From: Phanerochaete sordida | Lineage: Eukaryota; Basidiomycota; Agaricomycetes; Polyporales; Phanerochaetaceae | Direction of reading: 5' to 3' | NCBI GenBank assembly: GCA_019973155.2 | Contig: BPQB01000149.1 | Span: 1 to 37,085 of the forward strand | DNA: 37,085 bases | Part shown: positions 29,792-37,085 of the stretch, one piece after another | Position numbering within the stretch: the stretch's first letter is position 1 | Layout of the letters: every line of letters begins with the position of its first letter | The notes under the pieces: model-generated | What the model saw: only the letters and a program-made list of their open reading frames with translations | Told to the model about the DNA's origin: nothing | Database searches by the model: none | Made by a program: the position numbers and the translations under genes

Positions 29792-31865
29792 ATGCCCTCC
29801 AAGGCCGCCCGCGCTGCTAAAGCTAAACAGACCGCGCGGTCCCGGGCTCGGACTGTCGCTGCCGACACAAAGGCGAACAAACAGCGCCCAGAGCACGACG
29901 AAAACACTCCCGTCACCATACGCCTCCCCGCACGCCGTGAAACATGCCATGAAGCCGCCCCAGCGACCCCTGCTTCGGGTACGCCCCGCCCAGCGAATGT
30001 AGCACCCGTCTGCTCACTGATCCCTCCGCGCAGCTAATGACGACGCCTCGGACTCTGTCGAGTCCCCTGCACACTCCCCGCTGCAAGCCTCTAACTCGGC
30101 TCCAGGTGCGCTACGCTGGCTGCCCCACCCAGCGAGACACTCAACCTTTCTACCTCTCCCAGATCACAGCGCGGCGAGTGGAGGAGATGATTGGGTCGCC
30201 GTTGACGGCATCCTGCAGGAGGCGCAGGAGGAGGAGGAGTCCGTCATCGCCATTTCGTCGCGCGAATCATCAGCCAGCCCGCCCTTCACGCCCCGTACAC
30301 TGGCTCTTATGGACCTCGTCAGCGACGAAGCACTCAACAGCGGCACGCCGTGCCCACCCAGGACACGGGGACGCACCGGGGCCACTCGCGCAGACACACC
30401 AATGCCTGCTGCCCCGGGGATGCACGGCACACAGCGCGCACCGCGTCGTGTCAGTCACCGCTCCTCGTCGTCCCCACCCAGCCCCAAGACGGCTCCCGAC
30501 GCGCACCACCACGACAACCAACCGCAGCTGAAGCGATCTGCTGCCGACCGATCTCCGCAGGTTGTCACGCCGGAGCGCCTCAACGCACACACTCGCAAGA
30601 AGGCACGCACGGAACGCGCCGCCTCCGTCGCTGCGTCTACAGCGTCGTCCGAACACGCCTCTGACACGTGCACCTCGCCGGAGGGCTCCCCCCCGTCCTC
30701 CAGAGATGGCTCGCCCACGCCGACACAACGCCGTCGCGCCTCCGCCCCCCCGCGCGAGAAGTCCGGTGACACCCAAGGCCCACTTGTGCCGGGATGCGAC
30801 GCGCCGGATGCCTCCGCCCCGCTGGCGGTGCGAGATGGCTCCGCCCCGCCCTCACGTTTCGCCCCGGGCACACTGGCCGCTGTGCTCCAGTCGGGCCAGC
30901 GCCACTCGTCTGCTTCGCTCCTTGTCGTCTCTCCTGGCGCGTCAACGGCAGCGGCCGCCATGATCCCCTCCATCGTCGGCAACGGCCCCCATTGGCTACT
31001 CGAAAACCAAGACCTCGCGCAAGTCGACGAGTGGTGCAGCTACCCCGGCGGGAAGGTACTCATGGCCATGTATAGCCGCGGAGCCCTGGACTATGCAGTC
31101 GACCCCTCCGCCTTTCACCTCTACTCTGTCGCTTCTCAGGCCATAGCGCGCTTTCTCAACGTCGAACGCGTCCTGCGATCCCCGCCCATAGCGCAGCAGA
31201 CCCCCACAGTACTCAACGCTCCCCCGTATGGCTCTCTCATTCATGGCATCACTGTCGAGCAGGCCGTCGCGCTCCTCCGCCAACGGTGCATCCACAATGG
31301 CGACTTCGCGGTGCTCTTCTTCCCATTCGGGCTCCAACGATGCGGCATCTTCCTCAGCTTCGGCCAGATCGCCTACCGCACCGAGCAGGAGGTCCGCGCC
31401 ATGGCACTGAACACCATGCGCGAGCGGAACTTCGCGAAGTTCGTCGACTTAGTCACCTCATCCCCGACGCTGAGCCGCCGCGGGGAACCTGTCCACGTTG
31501 CCGACGAGCTGCTGCGGACTGTTGAGATCACGAGCTCTCCGCAGTTCAGCAAGGGGTCCGTACCGACCCCCGTCTTCAACCTCGAGCTAGCCCTGCCATC
31601 GATCCCCCTCACGGAGTGGCTTGCATGGTCGAGCACGTTGCGCTCCATCACGTGGGGAGACAGCTCCTTCGGCACGGTCAGCGTGCGCGACTTCGTCGTG
31701 TGCGCTGGCTGCCACTCGTGCGCTCATTACCACTGGGCATGCCCCTTCAAGGACGTTCCAGGCTGGCAGCTCAACATCCCGCGGGCGGCGATTCATACGC
31801 CAGCGGGTGAGGGCCCGCGCACCAACCAACGCCCTCGCCGCCGCGGCGACACCGGCCGCACGTAA
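29792..31865 (+). CDS. LINE ORF1 (Gag-like RNA-binding protein), apparently spliced
   Basis: The proposed exons 29792-29978, 30034-30105 and 30163-31865 give 653 aa. The start encodes a basic tract (Met-Pro-Ser-Lys-Ala-Ala-Arg-Ala-Ala-Lys); exons 2 and early 3 encode acidic/Ser-rich sequence; residues about 75-290 are low-complexity. The C-terminal half is a folded domain containing Pro-Pro-Tyr-Gly-Ser-Leu-Ile-His-Gly, an aromatic Phe-Phe-Pro-Phe segment and, near the end (about 31699-31760), Cys-X2-Cys-X3-His-X-His-X2-Ala-Cys-Pro-Phe. This pattern I associate with ORF1 of basidiomycete Tad1-like LINEs, which coats the LINE RNA. Intron 1 (55 nt) is needed to join the first ATG. Intron 2 (57 nt) is frame-neutral and may not be real. 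If neither is spliced, the first ATG is at 30309 and the protein has 518 aa. Confidence 0.7.
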
Positions 31866-32288
31866 CACGCCACAGCACACCCTCCCCCTGCTTCATCTTC
31901 TCTTGTGTCTTTTGCTCGTTTCGCGTATACCTCTGCTCCTTGCCTCCGCGCCCACGGCGCCGCTTGCGCTAACACGCGCTGTATGTAATAGTCGATACAA
32001 TAATTCACATGTCAACGAGTACCTGTGTGCCCCTCGCCCCCGGCCCTAAGCTCGCTGCGTGAGTCACTTCGCCACAAGACTTATTGCCCAGGTAGGCATA
32101 CTGGACTCGCCTGACGACACTAACGTGGCCTGCGCGCCAGCCACTACGCTCCCACAGGAGAAGTGCGCCTGCACACACCTGCGCGTCATGGGCGAGCATG
32201 TCTCGTCCAGGAGCGTTGTCTGGCCGAATTTACTGACCGGGGATGGCGGGACAGGAGGCTAGACAGCAATGAACCGGCCTATCCAAGG
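31866..32288. other. Spacer between LINE ORF1 and ORF2
   Basis: It is non-coding in appearance. The ORF2 frame is open only from 32124 on and has no ATG until 32289. A GTAGGC...CTGAC...CTAAC...CCAG stretch at 32091-32140 resembles an intron, but upstream sequence offers no start codon before a TGA. How ORF2 is translated (reinitiation or separate initiation) is not shown. Confidence 0.45.
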
Positions 32289-35200
32289 ATGAGACACCCG
32301 TCGATGACGGCCTCCCTTGGCGCACCCCCACCATCCAAGGGGCGCAAACTCGAATTACAACCACCTACAACTTTTGCATTACATGACGAACACACACGCT
32401 CTGGTATTAACCCCCGGTACTGGCCTCGCCTCTCCGACTCCGGAAGCGCTGACAGGCTCGCCGCTCCTACCAGCGCTCAGGATGGAGTCGGAGTGACCGA
32501 CTGTGGACCTCACTCGGGAGGCCCCTCCCCCGAGTATAATCCTCACCAATCCTATGGTACCAACTCCGGAGGCGCGCCCACGTGCGCCACCCAACTTCTC
32601 TGCGTTTCGGCAAATGTACAAAAAAGCCGCGAGAATGTGAGCGTCTTGCTCGAACGACAGAGGGACGCCGACCTCATACTCATACAAGAAGCCCCGTGGT
32701 CATTCTGCAAGACCGTCCCGTCTACCACGAACCCGGACGGCGACCCGTATTTCCAAGCCCCGGCTCACCCCAATTTCATATGCCTGGGAGCATCCGCAAC
32801 GTCGCGAGTCGCGACTTACGTCCATCGGCGGTGGGCAGGTGCCAGCCCTAGCGTCCGCACCACCTTAATTGACCACCCGGACATTCTGTGCGTGACACTC
32901 CGCTTGTCCGCCGGCGAGTTCACATTCCTTAACGTATACAATGACCCGGACACCTTCGCTGCGGTCCCTTTTCTCTTGGACAGAGCAGATCGTCTCCCGA
33001 GGGTCGCCTTCATGGCTGGGGACTTCAACCTCAGGCACTCACGCTGGGACCCAGGCGAGCGACCGGACCCCCACACCCATCCGCGTCATCGACGACGCAC
33101 ACAGCACGTCGCTCACTCTGACGCGCTCATTGACCTCGCTGAAACACATCTCGACCTTCGCCTGCTTAACCACCCGGACGGGCCCTCAACGTGGCACTCC
33201 AACAACATCAAGCTACGACCGGGAGTGCTGGACCTGGTATGGGCGAACGACGAGCAGGCATCCCGCCTCACTGTCTCCCAGGACCGCAATCGAAGCGATC
33301 ACTCCGTCCTGTCCTGGACCATACCCATTGAGCACGAATTCGCGCCACGCATTGGCATCAAGTATGACTCAGACGAAGCGGACGCCTTCGTGCGCGAGGT
33401 GCGGAAGCGGCTGGGGGGCCTCCCCCTCTCATACGCGTCCGCCGCGGACGTAGAACATTACGCCACGTATGTCGACCATGTCTTCACCACGCAGTGGCAG
33501 GCTCACGCCAAACCGTCCAGACAGACCAAGTACTCGAAATCCTGGTGGAACAAGACGTGCACCGCCGCGTCCCGAAAACTCCGGGAAGCCCGCGCAACAG
33601 CACACGAGATTTTGCGGCAACGCTCCGCGGCGCGGCGGGAGGCCGCCCCCAACGAGGTACTCATGCGTGACCTCACGCAACGCCTACAACGAAGTCGGGA
33701 CTCCGTCAAAGCTCTCCAGAAACAGTTCTCCGCCGCAGTACGGACGGCCAAGCGGTCCTTCTTTGACCAACGCATCCAGGACACTAAGCCCAGCAACATA
33801 TGGGACCTCGCAGCATGGACACGGCCTCGGAAGCAGACGGCGGCTGTTAGCATCGTTGGACATGACGGAAGGCCCGCGGACACTCCGGAAACTCTCGCAG
33901 AGGCCTTCCAGAACCAGTTCACGCCAGAAAATCCTACCCCGGTTGACGAATCCATTCTGGATGAGTTCCCTCAACACCCCACTCGCGAGTTCCCCCCCTT
34001 CTCGCAACAGGAACTCCGAAATGCTCTACAACATACTAGCAACTCCTCCGCACCGGGGCCTGACCAGATTGGGTGGAAATGGCTAAAACGCATCGTGAAC
34101 GACGAACAAGAAGGCGCTGACGGAGGCGAAAGCCATACGTCGCGTCAACTGCCGTGCGTGGCCCCCCGACTCCTTGCACTGTACGACGCGTGCGTCCACT
34201 ACGCCATACATCCCACGGTCTTCAAACAGTCTGTCACTGTCGTCATACCTAAGCCCAATAAGCCTGACTACTCCAAAGCCAAAGCATACCGACCCATCGT
34301 CTTGCTAAATTGCATCGGTAAGCTACTCGAGAAGATGATCGCTACCCGCCTTCAGTTCGACAGTCAACGCTTCGGCATCGCCCACCCCTGCCAGTTTGGC
34401 GGCACCATCCAACACAGCACAACGGACGCAGGAGTACAACTCGTTCACAACATCCGCCAAGCGTGGCGGCAGCAAATAGACTCCTCTGCTCTCCTTTTCG
34501 ATGTTTCGCAGTTCTTCCCATCGGTCCACCACGCCCTTCTCACGGGCATCCTGCGACGACAGGGCTTCGCGCCCACCCTGTGCGACTACTTCGCCAACTA
34601 CCTGTCAGGCCGGCGCACGAACTTCTTGTTCAACGGCATGACCATGCCCCCAGCGGACTTTTCCACTGGGGTCGGACAGGGCTCTCCGCTCTCCCCCATC
34701 CTCACCAACTTGTACATTGCCCCGGTCCTTCACAAATGGGCCAACGTCAATGAAGTCGCGGCTGGCAACGCCACGATCCAATTCTTCGTCGACGACGGGC
34801 TCATCCACGTCGCTGCCCCCAAGTCTGAGCTTCTTGACGGCGAGGAACAGCTCGATCTCAACGCCGCGATCATCTCCCACCTCTTCAATGACTTAGCCCG
34901 CGACCTCGAGCGCACCGGACTACGCGTCGAAGCGGACAAATTCGAACTCATGCATTTCCGCCGCGCCCGCACGGATTGGTCGCCCGTCCATCCGCTTGGC
35001 CCCCCTGTGTCAGTCTCGACGGGGGGTCGCATAGTCGTCGTCGAACCCAGAAACGCAATGCGCTATCTCGGCTTCTACCTCGACCCGGCCCTCACCTTCC
35101 GTGAACACGTCCGGCATTACGCTGCCAAAGCGTGTAGCACTGTAACGGCACTACGTATGCTCGGCAACTCGGTGCGCGGCCTCTCCCCACGCGACAAACG

Positions 35201-36908
35201 TAGGTTGTACATCTCCAATGTCCTCCCGGTCATGACGTACGGCGCTCAGCTGTGGTGGGAACCTCACTGGAAGGGACGCAAGTGGATTACTATCGAGCTA
35301 CAGAAAGCGCAGTCACGCGCTGCTCGGTGGATAACAGGCGCATTCCGCACCACACCAATCGGCGCCATGGAAATGGCCGCTGCACTCCTACCCATCCGCC
35401 TCCAAATCAACAAGCTCATGGTCAAGGCGTGCGTACGACTGACCACGCTGCACGACGGCCACCCCCTGCGCGCCCATATGCCCGAGCCCTGGCGAGCGGC
35501 GGTACGGAACATCACGGCGCCCTTCCCGCTACACAGCGACGACATCGACATGGCTACGTCTCCGCTTGCACACGCCCATCGCGTCACGGCGGCGTGCACC
35601 GAAGCGTTCTCGGTCCTACACCCCGAGTGCCGTCCCGGTGACAGACTACTCGACACCCACGACCACAGAATCAGCTTCCACCTCGAGGCCCCGACCAAGG
35701 ACTCCGAGGCCTTCGGCGTGTGGAAACACACCATCTTTTTGCCCACCGTCAACGCTACACTAGACGACCCCCACGCTCTAGTCCTCTTCACCGACGGCTC
35801 CAAGAAAGGCAAGCGCACGGGGGCAGCATGGGCTCTCTCCACGCACCACGAGCTCCGCGCCTCCGGCAGCTTCGGGTACGGCAAAGCCTCAGTGTACGAC
35901 GCGGAAATGGCAGCGTTAGCACGCGGCCTCAATGCGGTCAACCAGCATTGCTCGCCGGCGACTGCCTCGCTACATGTCTTCGCGGACAACAAGGCAGCGG
36001 CTGCGGGCATCCTCCGCGGCGCACCGGGCCCTGCCCAGATGCTCTCAGTCCTCGCTTGCAAAGCGGTACGGTCGTTCCTGGCGGCCGATAGCACACGAAC
36101 GGTCCACATCCACTGGTGCCCAGCACACGTAGGCATCGAGCTCAACGAACTCGTCGACCAGTTGGCGAAGGACGGACTGCGGCTGCACCAGCCAGAGGGC
36201 GCCACCATCACAGCGGTGCATGCCAAGGCACGGACACGCGCGACTCGAAAGTGGCGGCGCGACATGCTCTCCACAAAATACCGCGGCCACTCCTCGATGG
36301 TCCGCGAGAGCGAACATTCACAGTGCAGCGCGCGACCACCGACGCACCTTTTCCTGGCGAAATACGGTCGGTCACCCCAATTAATGGCCCGCGTGGTACG
36401 CTTCACGACAGGCCACTTCCCCCACGGGGAGTTCAGGAACAAATTCAACCTTCCAGGACGACGGGACTGCTGGTGTGGGTGCCCGTTGGAGACACGAGAC
36501 CACATTCTCTACGAGTGCCCACTGTGGATACGGACGGCGGCGATCCGCCAACCGACAGCGGACGTCCCACAGGCGCTCCTCTTTGACCCAGATGATCCGC
36601 TCCTGCTGCAGCAATATGCACAGCGAGTCAATATCGACCAGGTTGCCAGTTTCCTGCGACTGAACCCCATGGTCGCGACCTTCGAATGGCACGACGTCGT
36701 GGAGAAAGCGCATAGCGATGCAGCCCTTACTCCGGCTGTTTTCGACGGGGCGTACATGGCTCAGGCTCACTCCACATGGCGCAAAGCCGCCTACGAAGAC
36801 TGGAGGCGCAGAGGCCGGCGTGAAGAGGACTTCGCGGTAGCGTACAGCGCGACCACAGTCGCGGCTAAAGCCAGCGTTCACTTCGCGGCGCGGCAGGGCG
36901 AGGGCTGA
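32289..36908 (+). CDS. LINE ORF2: AP endonuclease, reverse transcriptase, RNase H
   Basis: One uninterrupted frame encodes 1539 aa from the first ATG; a second Met lies at 32304. Domains in order: apurinic-type endonuclease at about 32600-33330, with Asn in Ser-Ala-Asn-Val, Gln-Glu-Ala-Pro, Gly-Asp-Phe-Asn and Ser-Asp-His-Ser catalytic motifs; reverse transcriptase at about 34190-35100, with Val-Gly-Gln-Gly-Ser-Pro-Leu-Ser-Pro and the catalytic Phe-Val-Asp-Asp at 34785-34796; RNase H at about 35780-36170, starting Phe-Thr-Asp-Gly-Ser and including Tyr-Asp-Ala-Glu-Met, Ala-Asp-Asn-Lys and Pro-Ala-His-Val-Gly; and a C-terminal Cys-X-Cys-X-Cys...His...Cys module at about 36466-36515. It nicks target DNA and copies the element's RNA there. 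A built-in RNase H agrees with the Tad1 clade. All key residues are present, so the copy may be active. Confidence 0.95.
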   Translation: MRHPSMTASLGAPPPSKGRKLELQPPTTFALHDEHTRSGINPRYWPRLSDSGSADRLAAPTSAQDGVGVTDCGPHSGGPSPEYNPHQSYGTNSGGAPTCATQLLCVSANVQKSRENVSVLLERQRDADLILIQEAPWSFCKTVPSTTNPDGDPYFQAPAHPNFICLGASATSRVATYVHRRWAGASPSVRTTLIDHPDILCVTLRLSAGEFTFLNVYNDPDTFAAVPFLLDRADRLPRVAFMAGDFNLRHSRWDPGERPDPHTHPRHRRRTQHVAHSDALIDLAETHLDLRLLNHPDGPSTWHSNNIKLRPGVLDLVWANDEQASRLTVSQDRNRSDHSVLSWTIPIEHEFAPRIGIKYDSDEADAFVREVRKRLGGLPLSYASAADVEHYATYVDHVFTTQWQAHAKPSRQTKYSKSWWNKTCTAASRKLREARATAHEILRQRSAARREAAPNEVLMRDLTQRLQRSRDSVKALQKQFSAAVRTAKRSFFDQRIQDTKPSNIWDLAAWTRPRKQTAAVSIVGHDGRPADTPETLAEAFQNQFTPENPTPVDESILDEFPQHPTREFPPFSQQELRNALQHTSNSSAPGPDQIGWKWLKRIVNDEQEGADGGESHTSRQLPCVAPRLLALYDACVHYAIHPTVFKQSVTVVIPKPNKPDYSKAKAYRPIVLLNCIGKLLEKMIATRLQFDSQRFGIAHPCQFGGTIQHSTTDAGVQLVHNIRQAWRQQIDSSALLFDVSQFFPSVHHALLTGILRRQGFAPTLCDYFANYLSGRRTNFLFNGMTMPPADFSTGVGQGSPLSPILTNLYIAPVLHKWANVNEVAAGNATIQFFVDDGLIHVAAPKSELLDGEEQLDLNAAIISHLFNDLARDLERTGLRVEADKFELMHFRRARTDWSPVHPLGPPVSVSTGGRIVVVEPRNAMRYLGFYLDPALTFREHVRHYAAKACSTVTALRMLGNSVRGLSPRDKRRLYISNVLPVMTYGAQLWWEPHWKGRKWITIELQKAQSRAARWITGAFRTTPIGAMEMAAALLPIRLQINKLMVKACVRLTTLHDGHPLRAHMPEPWRAAVRNITAPFPLHSDDIDMATSPLAHAHRVTAACTEAFSVLHPECRPGDRLLDTHDHRISFHLEAPTKDSEAFGVWKHTIFLPTVNATLDDPHALVLFTDGSKKGKRTGAAWALSTHHELRASGSFGYGKASVYDAEMAALARGLNAVNQHCSPATASLHVFADNKAAAAGILRGAPGPAQMLSVLACKAVRSFLAADSTRTVHIHWCPAHVGIELNELVDQLAKDGLRLHQPEGATITAVHAKARTRATRKWRRDMLSTKYRGHSSMVRESEHSQCSARPPTHLFLAKYGRSPQLMARVVRFTTGHFPHGEFRNKFNLPGRRDCWCGCPLETRDHILYECPLWIRTAAIRQPTADVPQALLFDPDDPLLLQQYAQRVNIDQVASFLRLNPMVATFEWHDVVEKAHSDAALTPAVFDGAYMAQAHSTWRKAAYEDWRRRGRREEDFAVAYSATTVAAKASVHFAARQGEG

Positions 36909-37041
36909 GGACAGCCAGACGGGCACGTGGATGACACACGGCGGGAGATGCTGATTGTTATACAGGACGGACATGCGTAGTTTACTCTATTTATTGCGGT
37001 GTACATGTACCACTGACGTACGCACCCTATAACTCCGTGGA

Positions 37042-37042
37042 A

Positions 37043-37083
<41 letters not shown>
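37042..37083 (+). terminator. LINE poly(A) signal and 39-nt poly(A) tail
   Basis: AATAAA at 37042-37047 runs directly into an uninterrupted A-run at 37045-37083. An undecayed tail of this length suggests a recent insertion. Confidence 0.9.
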
Positions 37084-37084
<1 letters not shown>

Positions 37085-37085
37085 A

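Larger units (their letters stand above)
28473..37083 (+). mobile_element. Near-complete Tad1-like LINE, 5' limit uncertain
   Basis: The element comprises ORF1 (29792-31865), ORF2 (32289-36908), a 174-bp 3' UTR with AATAAA and a 39-nt poly(A). ORF2 has no stop or frameshift, so the copy is potentially autonomous. The 5' limit is uncertain: it may begin near the TATA box at 28384, if the 345-aa ORF belongs to it, or just before 29792. No target-site duplication can be seen because the window ends two bases after the poly(A). Confidence 0.7.

Noticed and set aside
32091..32140. Intron-like GTAGGC...CTGAC...CCAG before LINE ORF2
   Set aside because: The upstream sequence that would be joined has a TGA and no start codon, so no coding exon is gained.
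32163..32288. GTG-initiated extension of ORF2
   Set aside because: Nuclear genes rarely start at GTG, and the first ATG in frame is at 32289.
1..37085. CRISPR arrays, operons, rRNA or bacterial-type features
   Set aside because: None seen; the intron structure and gene families are eukaryotic.

Overview
The window looks like nuclear DNA from a filamentous basidiomycete, probably an Agaricomycete. The evidence is very GC-rich third codon positions, many introns of about 45-60 nt with GTGCGY/GTAAGT donors and CTGAC or CTAAC branch points just before the acceptor, and protein families typical of that group. Exon models were built by hand from reading-frame continuity, splice signals and protein-family logic; no transcript data were available.

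Left part (1-13.5 kb, + strand): the 3' end of a non-LTR retrotransposon (LINE) runs in from the left edge (ends 497). Next come a secreted, alanine/glycine-rich conserved fungal protein (2082-3438), a six-bladed kelch-propeller protein (4232-5967), and two related double-hotdog acyl-CoA thioesterases of the ACOT9 type (6717-8536 and 10806-12653). These two are tandem paralogs with partly different intron positions. A 2.3-kb gap with no credible gene lies between them.

Middle (13.5-25 kb): a 21-exon SNF2-family DNA translocase resembling ERCC6L2 (Hebo), a DNA double-strand-break repair factor (13564-18337, +), converges on a 15-exon gene on the - strand (18603-22041). That gene has the layout of fungal MLKL-like proteins: an N-terminal four-helix bundle followed by an incomplete kinase-like lobe lacking the catalytic lysine. 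Further right, also on -, is a LISK-type TKL protein kinase with an atypical C-terminal C1 zinc module (22897-24950).

Right part (25-37 kb): a telomere-like (CCTAAT)n tract at 25511-25546 borders about 1.2 kb of repeat-rich non-coding DNA. Next is a small - strand gene of unknown function with an internal 72-bp tandem duplication (26747-27671). Then come a TATA-driven unknown ORF (28473-29510) and a structurally intact Tad1-like LINE: ORF1 (29792-31865, apparently spliced), ORF2 with endonuclease, reverse transcriptase, RNase H and a C-terminal Cys/His motif (32289-36908), and a 39-nt poly(A) tail at the right edge.

The genes do not form a pathway. The most notable points are the MLKL-like 4HB-pseudokinase gene, splice signals inside a LINE ORF1, short tandem duplications of branch-point motifs in several introns, and the intron turnover between the ACOT9 paralogs.
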